NCBI RefSeq assembly: GCF_000725495.1
Contig: NZ_JNZD01000003.1
Location: 1-64,000, forward strand
Source of the DNA: Streptomyces aureus
GTDB lineage: Bacteria > Actinomycetota > Actinomycetes > Streptomycetales > Streptomycetaceae
Reading direction: 5' to 3'
DNA: 64,000 bases
The translations under genes and the position numbers were made by a program. Shown piece after piece: positions 28,495 through 35,646 of the stretch (its first letter is position 1; every line of letters begins with the position of its first letter). The notes beneath the pieces are model-generated. The model searched no databases and was not told where the DNA came from. It worked only from the letters and a program-made list of their open reading frames with translations.

Positions 28495-29430
28495 TCAGCG
28501 GCGCGGCTTCGCCTGGGTGAGCGCCGCACCCGCGAGGACGATCACCGCGCCGACGGGCGTCGACCAGGCCAGCGACTCGCCGAGGATCGCGACACCGGCG
28601 GCGGTGGCGATGACCGGGATGAAGTACGTGACCATCTGCGCCGTCGTCGGGCCGACCTCGGCGACGATGCCGTACTGCACGAGCATGGCCAGACCGGTGC
28701 CGAGCGCCCCCAGGGCGGCGATCGCGAGCAGCGGCACCCAGGCGACCCGGCTCGGGAGCGTCGTGAACAGCGGGGTGACGAAGGCCAGCTGGGCGGTGGC
28801 CAGGAGCAGCTGGGCGCCGGTCATCGACAGATGCGAGTTGCCGGTGCCCGCCAGGGTCCGGCGGACGTAGATCCAGCCGATCGGATAGCTCAGCGAGGCC
28901 AGCAGGGCCATCGCCGTGCCCGTGGCGTCCAGGCCGTGGAAGCCCTGCCAGACGCCGAGGACCGTCAGGACGCCGAGGAAGCCGATGCCGAGGCCCGCGA
29001 CCCTGCGCCGGGTCGGCCGGTCCTCGGAGAGGGCGACCAGGGACAGGGCCATGCCCCACAGCGGCGACGTCGCGTTGCAGATGCCCGCGAGCGTGGAGGG
29101 GATCGTCAGCTCGGAGTAGGCGAACAGGGAGAACGGCAGCGCGTTCAGGAGGAAGGCCGCGACCGCGAGGTGGCCCCAGGTCCGGGCCCCGCGCGGCAGC
29201 CGCTCCCGCTTGACCGCCATCGCCGCCACGAGCACCGCGCTGCCGAACAGCAGGCGGCCGAAGGTGACCTGGAACGGCGCGTAGCCCTCCGTGCCGACCT
29301 TGATGAACAGGAAGCTGAATCCCCAGATCAGCGACAGGAGGCCGAAGCGGATCCGCCAGTCGAGGGCGGTGCGGGGGCGGGGTTCCAGGTCGGCGGGCGC
29401 GACGGGGCGGGAGGAGGCGAGGGTGCTCAT
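28495..29430 (-). CDS. DMT family transporter (EamA)
   Basis: 311 residues, ten membrane helices in two EamA repeats: LSLIWGFSFLFIKVGTEGY in the first, GPTTAQMVTYFIPVIATAAG in the second. RhaT/YdcZ-like exporters of this kind are often controlled by a divergent LysR protein, as here. ATG at 29430 has no ribosome site. Substrate unknown. The longer leftward frame that runs on through the LysR gene is a shadow. Confidence 0.88.
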   Translation of the reverse strand: MSTLASSRPVAPADLEPRPRTALDWRIRFGLLSLIWGFSFLFIKVGTEGYAPFQVTFGRLLFGSAVLVAAMAVKRERLPRGARTWGHLAVAAFLLNALPFSLFAYSELTIPSTLAGICNATSPLWGMALSLVALSEDRPTRRRVAGLGIGFLGVLTVLGVWQGFHGLDATGTAMALLASLSYPIGWIYVRRTLAGTGNSHLSMTGAQLLLATAQLAFVTPLFTTLPSRVAWVPLLAIAALGALGTGLAMLVQYGIVAEVGPTTAQMVTYFIPVIATAAGVAILGESLAWSTPVGAVIVLAGAALTQAKPRR

Positions 29431-29450
29431 GGGCAGCAGGATGGGGCAGA

Positions 29451-29498
29451 ACAATCTCGTAGCACAAGCAAGATTGTTCGAGCGATATCTCGTAGCAT
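29451..29498. promoter_or_regulatory. Divergent LysR/EamA control region
   Basis: ACAATCT (29451-29457) and AGATTGT (29471-29477) form a perfect inverted repeat. ATCTCGTAGCA occurs twice as a direct repeat (29454-29464 and 29487-29497). LysR proteins usually bind two such sites between divergent genes. TAGCAT (29493-29498) is a likely -10 for a leaderless LysR transcript. Confidence 0.6.
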
Positions 29499-29505
29499 TG
29501 CTTAC

Positions 29506-30456
29506 ATGTTGAATCTGGAGAGACTGCGCACGCTCGACGCCCTCGCCCGGCACGGCTCGGTGAGCGGCGCCGCCGAGGGACTGCACGTGACCACCTCGGC
29601 CGTCTCCCAGCAGATGTCGAAGCTGGAGCGCGAGGTGGGACAGCGGCTGCTCGCCAAGAACGGCCGGGGCGTGCGGCTCACGGACGCCGGGCGGCTCCTC
29701 GCCGAGCACGCGGCCCGCATCCTGTCCCAGGTGGAACTGGCGCAGTCCGATCTGGAGGCGCAGCGCGGCCAGGTGGCCGGAGAGCTGAGGCTGTCGGCGT
29801 TCCCGACCGCGGCGCGCGGACTGTTCCCGGCGGCGCTCGCGCGCCTGCGCGCCGACCACCCCGGACTGCGGGTGCGCTCCAGCGAGCTGGAGCCGGAGGC
29901 CGGGGTCGCCGGAGTGCTGCGCGGGGACCTGGACCTGGCCGTCGTGCTCGACTGGTACAACAAGCCGATGCCGTTGCCCGACGGTCTGGTGAAGGCGTCG
30001 ATCCTCGACGACCCCGCCGATGTGGCGCTGCCGGCCGGTCACCGGCTCGCGGGCCGTGACGAGGTGGACCTCGGGGACTTCGCCGAGGACGAGTGGATCA
30101 CCTGGGGCGAGGGCGAGTTCTGCCACGAATGGCTGATGTTCACGCTGCGCTCGCAGGGCGTGGAACCCCGCATCGGGCACCGCGCCGGGGAGACGCACAC
30201 CCAGCTCGGACTGGTCGCCGCGGGGCTCGGGGTGTGCGTGGCCCCGCTTCTCGGACGCCATCCGATGCCTGGCGGTGTCGTCACGGTGCCGGTCCGCCAG
30301 CGGGTGCGGCGCCATGTCTACGTGGTGTGGCGGGCCGACGCCGACCGCCGGCCCTCGATCAGGGCGGCGGTGGACGCCCTGCGCCGGGCCGGGGAGGCCG
30401 TCGAGCAGGGGACGCGAACGGCCGCCGGCCAGGACCCGGCGTCCGGATCGGCGTGA
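29506..30456 (+). CDS. LysR family transcriptional regulator
   Basis: 316 residues: N-terminal winged helix (LERLRTLDALARHGSVSGAA, TTSAVSQQMSKLEREVGQRL) and a two-lobe effector domain with GELRLSAFPTAARGLFP and AAGLGVCVAPLLG. Divergent from an EamA transporter gene, the likely target. ATG at 29506 follows TAGCAT by 7 bases without a ribosome site, suggesting a leaderless mRNA. Effector unknown. Confidence 0.92.
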   Translation: MLNLERLRTLDALARHGSVSGAAEGLHVTTSAVSQQMSKLEREVGQRLLAKNGRGVRLTDAGRLLAEHAARILSQVELAQSDLEAQRGQVAGELRLSAFPTAARGLFPAALARLRADHPGLRVRSSELEPEAGVAGVLRGDLDLAVVLDWYNKPMPLPDGLVKASILDDPADVALPAGHRLAGRDEVDLGDFAEDEWITWGEGEFCHEWLMFTLRSQGVEPRIGHRAGETHTQLGLVAAGLGVCVAPLLGRHPMPGGVVTVPVRQRVRRHVYVVWRADADRRPSIRAAVDALRRAGEAVEQGTRTAAGQDPASGSA

Positions 30457-30480
30457 CCCCCGCCGATCCGGACGCGCCGG

Positions 30481-30948
30481 CTACATCGGGGGCAGCTTGC
30501 GGAAGTCCCACGAGGCGATCGCGTCCGGCGTCAGCCGCATCCACGCGTGCCGGCCGTCGTGCGGCATCTCCTCCAGGCCGAAGTTCTTGCGGGCGAACAG
30601 GGTCTCGGGGACGTCGAGTTCGGCGCACAGCTCGCCGGTGCGCGGGAACTCGCCGACGAACTCCACCGTGCCCGACAGTTCGACGCCCCGCAGTTCCCCG
30701 TACTCCTCACCGGAGTCGACCACCACCGCCACCCGCGGGTCGTTGCGCAGCTGCACCCAGCGCTTGCTGCGCACCACCGAGTACAGCCACAGCGAGACGC
30801 CGTCCCAGGCGAACCAGAGCGCGCTGACGTGCGGCACCCCGTCCTTCGACACGGAGGCGACGCGGCAGGTGCGCTGGGTGGTGAGGAATTCGTCCAGTTC
30901 CCCGGGAGTCATCATGATCTTCCGGCCCCTGCGCTGGGTGACGGCCAT
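30481..30948 (-). CDS. Pyridoxamine 5'-phosphate oxidase family protein (PPOX class)
   Basis: 155 residues, single split-barrel domain, with LTTQRTCRVASVSKDGVPHV, LWFAWDGVSLWLYSV and RVAVVVDSGEEYGELRGVEL. This is the small actinobacterial PPOX/FDOR class that binds F420 or flavin; substrate unknown. ATG at 30948 has a strong AGGAGGGG site. Convergent with the LysR gene. The TetR-type palindrome at 31038-31054 lies 90 bases upstream. Confidence 0.85.
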   Translation of the reverse strand: MAVTQRRGRKIMMTPGELDEFLTTQRTCRVASVSKDGVPHVSALWFAWDGVSLWLYSVVRSKRWVQLRNDPRVAVVVDSGEEYGELRGVELSGTVEFVGEFPRTGELCAELDVPETLFARKNFGLEEMPHDGRHAWMRLTPDAIASWDFRKLPPM

Positions 30949-31037
30949 ACGGTCCCCTCCTGTTGTGAGTCGGCCACCTGCGGGCCGATCTCGCCGTGCT
31001 CATCGGCGGAGTCCGCCGAAGGCTGTCCGTAAAGCGG

Positions 31038-31054
31038 TCTGACGTTCCGTCAGA
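31038..31054. promoter_or_regulatory. Perfect TetR-type palindrome
   Basis: TCTGACG-TTC-CGTCAGA: perfect 7-base arms around three bases, between a leftward PPOX gene and a rightward isochorismatase-like gene. It resembles the motif at 22894-22910. No TetR gene is present nearby. Confidence 0.6.
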
Positions 31055-31131
31055 AAAAGCATGAGGCGTCTTCCGTCCTCACGCAATGGTCGTTACGCTC
31101 CGCCGTCCCGACCGCGACGACAAGGAGAGCC

Positions 31132-31770
31132 ATGCCGTCGTCCGAGCACCTCAGTGAACTCCTCGACCCCGTCGGCACGGTACTGCTCACCGTGGAGTGC
31201 CAACAGGGCGTCGTGGGTCCCGACAGCGCCCTGCCCGAACTCGCCCGGGAGGCGCGGTCGACGGGGGTGCTCGACAGGATCGCCCGGCTGGTGGGCGCCG
31301 CGCACGCGAGCGGGGTGCAGGTGATCCACGCCGTCGCCGAGCGCCGCCCCGACGGCCGGGGCGCGAACCGCAACGCCCGGTTGTTCCGGGCGGCCGAGCG
31401 GCTTCCGGTGCGCCAGACCACCGGCACGACGGCCGTGCGGATCGCGCCGCCCGTCGAGGTCGCCGAGGAGGACTTCGTCGTACGCAGACTGCACGGACTG
31501 TCGCCGATCTCGGGCACCGACGTCGACGCCCTGCTGCGCAACCTCGGCTGCCGCACCCTTGTCGTGACCGGGGTCTCGGCCAACATCGCCGTCCCCAACG
31601 CCGTGTTCGACGCGGTGAACCGCGGCTACACCGTGGTCGTCCCCGCCGACGCGATCGCGGGAGTGCCCTCCGAGTACACCCCCGCGATGGTGCGGAACAC
31701 GCTCGCGCTGGTCGCCACGGTCACGACCACCGACGAGGTGCTCGCCTGCCTCGGGCGCCGGCGCGGCTGA
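31132..31770 (+). CDS. Isochorismatase-like (cysteine hydrolase fold) protein lacking the catalytic triad
   Basis: 212 residues with the isochorismatase/nicotinamidase fold. By alignment to the Asp-Lys-Cys triad of the family: the usual VDxQ reads VECQ (Asp to Glu), the lysine position reads VVRR (Arg), and the nucleophile position in GVSANIAVPNAV is Ala instead of Cys. So hydrolysis by the classical mechanism is unlikely; some relatives act as binding proteins. ATG at 31132 has AAGGAG upstream. May be controlled from the palindrome at 31038. Confidence 0.82.
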   Translation: MPSSEHLSELLDPVGTVLLTVECQQGVVGPDSALPELAREARSTGVLDRIARLVGAAHASGVQVIHAVAERRPDGRGANRNARLFRAAERLPVRQTTGTTAVRIAPPVEVAEEDFVVRRLHGLSPISGTDVDALLRNLGCRTLVVTGVSANIAVPNAVFDAVNRGYTVVVPADAIAGVPSEYTPAMVRNTLALVATVTTTDEVLACLGRRRG

Positions 31771-31804
31771 CGCCTGCCGCCCCCGTCCGGTCCGCGGCCG
31801 ATGG

Positions 31805-32251
31805 TCAGGCGAGCTTGATGGAGTCCCCGTTGACGACGATGTCGGCGGCGGCCAGACCGGTCGTCGCGGGCCCCTTCTTCACGCTGCCGTCCGTGGCGGA
31901 GAACTCGCTGCCGTGACAGGGGCAGGTGATGACCCCGTTCGCGATGCCCTTGACCGCGCAGCCCGCGTGGGTGCACTTGGACGAGAACGCCTTGTACGTG
32001 CCCGCCTTCGGCTGGGTCACCACGACCCCCTTGTCGGCGAACACCTTGCCGCCGCCCTCGGGGATGTCGGCGGTTTTGGCGAGTTCCGTCCCGGCCGCGT
32101 TCCCCGCCGCCCCGTTGTCGGATCCCGCGGTGGAGGCCTTGTCGTCCGCCCCGCACGCGGTCAGCGCGGCGGCCAGCCCTGCCGCGCCGACCGCCGCGAC
32201 GACGGTGCGCCGGGCCGGAGTCTGTGCGGAGTGGAGCGATTCGCTGGTCAT
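31805..32251 (-). CDS. Rieske [2Fe-2S] domain-containing lipoprotein
   Basis: 148 residues. Tat-like head with ARRTVVAAVG, a hydrophobic stretch and a lipobox LTACG near residue 33, so it is probably exported folded and lipid-anchored. The Rieske cluster ligands are complete: CTHAGC and CPCHGSEF. Carries electrons to an unknown partner; no cytochrome genes are adjacent. ATG at 32251 has GAAGGGA upstream. Convergent with the isochorismatase-like gene. Confidence 0.9.
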   Translation of the reverse strand: MTSESLHSAQTPARRTVVAAVGAAGLAAALTACGADDKASTAGSDNGAAGNAAGTELAKTADIPEGGGKVFADKGVVVTQPKAGTYKAFSSKCTHAGCAVKGIANGVITCPCHGSEFSATDGSVKKGPATTGLAAADIVVNGDSIKLA

Positions 32252-32474
32252 CCTGGCATTCCCTTCAGAGCGGACATGATCTGGATCTGATCAGAGGTAC
32301 GGTCCGTCAACTCGCGCTGTTCAGGCAATGGCGACTTCTTGACCTGATCGACAGCGCCCCGACAGGTGCGTGTGCCGGCCGGCGCTCGGCCCCGCGTCCG
32401 GATCGCGGGGAGCACGGCCGACGCCGTCACCGGGTCGCGTCCGCCGGCCGGGACATCCCCAGTAACCTGGGGCG

Positions 32475-33248
32475 ATGCTCAAGGAAGTGAACGCCTCCCG
32501 CTACATCACGCCGTTGCGCGAGGGCGGCTCGCTGCCGGGACTCGTCGAGGCCGACGACCTCGGGACGTACGTCATGAAGTTCACCGGCGCCGGACAGGGG
32601 CGCAAGACGCTCGTCGCGGAGGTGGTCTGCGCCGAACTCGCCCGCCGGCTCGGGCTGCGGGTGCCCGGCCTGGTGACGATCGGCCTCGACCCGGTCCTCG
32701 GGCTCGGCGAACCTGACCAGGAGGTCCAGGAACTGCTGAAGGCGAGCGGCGGACCGAACCTGGGGATGGACTTCCTGCCCCGCGCCATCGGCTTCGACCC
32801 GCTCGCCTTCGAGGTGAGCGCCGAGGAGGCCGGCCGGATCGTCTGGTTCGACGCCCTGGTGAACAACGTCGACCGCTCCTGGCGCAACCCCAACCTGCTG
32901 ATGTGGCACGGCGACCTGTGGCTCATCGACCACGGTGCCACGATGATCTGGCACCACCACTGGCCCGGAGCGGAGAAGTCCGCCGCCAAGCCGTACGACA
33001 TCTCCGACCACGCCCTCGCCCCCTTCGGCCCGGACGTCGCCGCGGCCGCCGCCGAACTGGCCCCCCTGGTCACCGAGGACCTGCTCACCGAGGTCACGGC
33101 CCAGATCCCCGACGTCTGGCTGGCCGACGAGCCGGGCTTCGACACGGTGGACGCGCTGCGCCGCGCCTACGCCCGGCCGCTGCTGGCACGCGCCGCCGTC
33201 ATCCACGAGCGGATCAAGGGCATCGACGGCGCCGGGGGAGACAAGTGA
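32475..33248 (+). CDS. HipA-like kinase family protein
   Basis: 257 residues of the short HipA-like group (HipA_2). Kinase landmarks: YVMKFTGAGQGRK (ATP-binding lysine), WFDALVNNVDRSWRNPNLL (catalytic Asp/Asn loop) and LWLIDHGATM (metal-binding Asp). Unlike E. coli HipA it is not next to a HipB antitoxin but overlaps a DUF3037 gene by 4 bases. ATG follows TAACCT (32462-32467) by 7 bases with no ribosome site, so it is probably leaderless. Target unknown. Confidence 0.82.
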   Translation: MLKEVNASRYITPLREGGSLPGLVEADDLGTYVMKFTGAGQGRKTLVAEVVCAELARRLGLRVPGLVTIGLDPVLGLGEPDQEVQELLKASGGPNLGMDFLPRAIGFDPLAFEVSAEEAGRIVWFDALVNNVDRSWRNPNLLMWHGDLWLIDHGATMIWHHHWPGAEKSAAKPYDISDHALAPFGPDVAAAAAELAPLVTEDLLTEVTAQIPDVWLADEPGFDTVDALRRAYARPLLARAAVIHERIKGIDGAGGDK

Positions 33249-33628
33249 ACGAGCGGGACGTCTTCGAGTACGCGCTGCTGCGCGTGGTGCCGCGGATCGA
33301 ACGCGGCGAATGCTTCAACGCGGGGGTGCTGGTCTACTGCCGCGCCCACTCCTTCGTCGCGGCCCGCACCCATCTGGACGAGCGCAAACTGCTCGCGCTC
33401 GACCCGGACGCCGACGTCACGGGTGTACGGGCCGCTCTGCGCGCCGTGGAAGGTGTCTGCGCCGGCGGCCGAGCCGCAGGTCAGGCGGCGGGCGACGACG
33501 CCGGACGGCGCTTTCGCTGGCTGATCGCACCCCGCTCGACCGTGGTCCAGCCCGGTCCCGTGCACACCGGTCTGACCGCCGACCCCGAGGCCGAGACCGA
33601 GCGGTTGCTCCGGCTCCTGGTCAGGTAA
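33245..33628 (+). CDS. DUF3037 domain-containing protein
   Basis: 127 residues; FEYALLRVVPRIERGECFN and VLVYCRAHSF at the start are the DUF3037 hallmark. GTG at 33245 overlaps the HipA-like stop (GTGA), with GGGGGAG upstream, so the two are translationally coupled. The HipA-like/DUF3037 pair recurs in bacteria (remembered); its function is unknown. Confidence 0.87.
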   Translation: MNERDVFEYALLRVVPRIERGECFNAGVLVYCRAHSFVAARTHLDERKLLALDPDADVTGVRAALRAVEGVCAGGRAAGQAAGDDAGRRFRWLIAPRSTVVQPGPVHTGLTADPEAETERLLRLLVR

Positions 33629-33653
33629 TGGATCACATGCGCGCGGTGCGCCG

Positions 33654-33714
33654 TTGACACCGGGTGCCAGGGCTTCTAGCGTCACGTCTGCTGAAGGTAC
33701 TAAGCGGTCGCTCA
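33654..33714 (+). promoter_or_regulatory. Promoter and TetR-type operator of the fabG pair
   Basis: TTGACA (33654-33659), 17 bases, TAGCGT (33677-33682): a consensus-quality promoter. Just past the likely start lies TAAGCG-GT-CGCTCA (33701-33714), a near-perfect palindrome of the kind bound by acyl-CoA-responsive TetR repressors. A leader of about 140 bases precedes the gene. Confidence 0.65.
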
Positions 33715-33831
33715 CCGGACGGGCGTACCGTGTGAGCCGCGGGTCCCGAGGGACACCGAAGACTCCGCAAGGTTGTCGAGACAGCTTGGCCGGGCTTGGG
33801 CCGGCTTTTCCAAGGGCGAGGAGAACCAGCA

Positions 33832-34593
33832 ATGTCCACCACTGAGCAGCGCGTCGCCGTAGTCACCGGTGCCGCGCGCGGCATCGGCGCCGCGACCGCC
33901 GTACGACTGGCCGCGGAGGGCCGCGCCGTCGCGGTGATCGACCTCGACGAGGCCGCGTGCAAGGACACCGTCGAGAAGATCACCGCCGCCGGCGGCCGCG
34001 CTCTCGCGGTCGGCTGCGACGTCTCCGACGAGGCCCAGGTGGAGGCCGCCGTCGCGCGGATCGCCGAGGAGCTCGGCGCGCCGACCATCCTGGTGAACAA
34101 CGCCGGTGTCCTCCGGGACAACCTGCTGTTCAAGATGAGCGCGTCCGACTGGGACACCGTCATGAACGTGCACCTGCGCGGCGCCTTCCTGATGGCCAAG
34201 GCCGTCCAGAAGTACATGGTCGAGGCCAAGTTCGGCCGGATCGTCAACCTGTCGTCCTCCTCCGCTCTGGGCAACCGCGGCCAGGCCAACTACTCCACCG
34301 CCAAGGCCGGTCTGCAGGGCCTCACCAAGACCCTGGCCATCGAGCTCGGCAAGTTCGGCGTGACCGCGAACGCCGTGGCGCCCGGCTTCATCGTCACCGA
34401 CATGACCGCCGCCACCGCCGCCCGCGTCGGCATGGACTTCGACGACTTCCAGGCCGCCGCCGCCACGCAGATCCCCGTGCAGCGCGTCGGCAACCCCGAC
34501 GACATCGCCAACTCCATCGCCTTCTTCACCGGCGAGGCCGCCGGCTTCGTCTCCGGCCAGGTGCTGTACGTGGCCGGCGGGCCGCTCAACTAG
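33832..34593 (+). CDS. fabG: 3-oxoacyl-ACP reductase / SDR family (FabG-like)
   Basis: 253 residues, classical short-chain dehydrogenase. TGAARGIG cofactor loop at the start, NNAGVL, catalytic serine in SSSSALG and YSTAK (Tyr and Lys of the active site); ends in the usual GGPLN. Reduces a 3-ketoacyl thioester or related ketone with NADPH. ATG at 33832 has GAGGAGA about 6 bases ahead. Forms a two-gene unit with the next SDR gene, 17 bases on. Confidence 0.9.
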   Translation: MSTTEQRVAVVTGAARGIGAATAVRLAAEGRAVAVIDLDEAACKDTVEKITAAGGRALAVGCDVSDEAQVEAAVARIAEELGAPTILVNNAGVLRDNLLFKMSASDWDTVMNVHLRGAFLMAKAVQKYMVEAKFGRIVNLSSSSALGNRGQANYSTAKAGLQGLTKTLAIELGKFGVTANAVAPGFIVTDMTAATAARVGMDFDDFQAAAATQIPVQRVGNPDDIANSIAFFTGEAAGFVSGQVLYVAGGPLN

Positions 34594-34610
34594 TCGCGGG
34601 GGAAACGCAC

Positions 34611-35372
34611 ATGACCACCCTTCCCGAACTCTCGGGCAACGTCGCGCTCATCACGGGCGCGAGCCGCGGCATCGGCTACGGCGTCGCGGAGGCCCTGGTC
34701 GCCCGCGGCGACCGGGTCTGCATCACGGGCCGCAACGAGGACGCGCTGAAGGAGGCCGTCGAGAAGCTCGGCGCCGACCGCGTCATCGGTGTGGCCGGCA
34801 AAGCCCACGACGAGGCCCACCAGGCCGTCGCCGTGGAGCGCACCATGGAGGCCTTCGGCCGCGTCGACTTCCTTGTCAACAACGCCGGTACGAACCCGGT
34901 GTTCGGGCCGATCGCCGACCTGGACCTCAACGTGGCGCGGAAGGTCTTCGAGACCAACGTCATCTCCGCGCTCGGTTTCGCCCAGCGCACCTGGAAGGCC
35001 TGGCAGAGCGAGAACGGCGGCGCGATCGTCAACATCGCCTCGGTCGCCGGCCTCGCGCCCTCGCCGTTCATCGGCGCGTACGGCGTCAGCAAGGCCGCGA
35101 TGATCAACCTGACCGTCCAGCTGGCGCACGAGTTCGCGCCCAAGGTGCGGGTCAACGCCATCGCGCCGGGTGTGGTGAAGACGAAGTTCGCGGCCGCACT
35201 GTACGAGGGCCGGGAGGCGGAGGCCGCCGCGGCCTACCCCCTCGGCCGGCTCGGCGTGCCCTCCGACATCGGCGGGGCGGCCGCCTTCCTCACCTCGCAG
35301 CAGTCGGACTGGGTCACCGGCCAGACGCTCGTGGTCGACGGCGGGATGTTCCTCAACGCCGGAGTCGAATGA
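34611..35372 (+). CDS. SDR family oxidoreductase
   Basis: 253 residues, classical SDR: TGASRGIG, NNAGTNP, active-site IASVAG serine and YGVSK, C-terminal VVDGGMFLNAG. Related to the upstream FabG-like protein but clearly diverged, so substrates may differ. GGGGGAA precedes the ATG at 34611. A strong intrinsic terminator follows, so the operon ends here. Confidence 0.92.
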   Translation: MTTLPELSGNVALITGASRGIGYGVAEALVARGDRVCITGRNEDALKEAVEKLGADRVIGVAGKAHDEAHQAVAVERTMEAFGRVDFLVNNAGTNPVFGPIADLDLNVARKVFETNVISALGFAQRTWKAWQSENGGAIVNIASVAGLAPSPFIGAYGVSKAAMINLTVQLAHEFAPKVRVNAIAPGVVKTKFAAALYEGREAEAAAAYPLGRLGVPSDIGGAAAFLTSQQSDWVTGQTLVVDGGMFLNAGVE

Positions 35373-35402
35373 TCTGAAGGCCCGATTCGAAGGGCCTGAA
35401 GG

Positions 35403-35449
35403 CCGGTCGGACGCTCCCCGGACCCGGGGAGCGTCCGACCGGCTTTTTG
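35403..35449 (+). terminator. Intrinsic terminator of the SDR operon
   Basis: Perfect 17-bp stem (35403-35419 with 35426-35442), 6-base loop, then CTTTTTG: one of the few terminators here with a T tract. Confidence 0.92.
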
Positions 35450-35646
35450 TTGAAAGTTGACAAACGCTCAGCCCGTGTCGAGCGGCGCCGAGTTCGGTGC
35501 CCGGAGTGCCGACGCGTTCACAGCATTCTGACAACGCGGTCACATACATGCTGATCAAGTGCCCTGTCGGGGAAACACCGTTCCTCTGGCGGGGCACCGC
35601 GATACGGTCTGCCGACCCTTGTCACGGCTGATCGAGGAGCGTGTGC

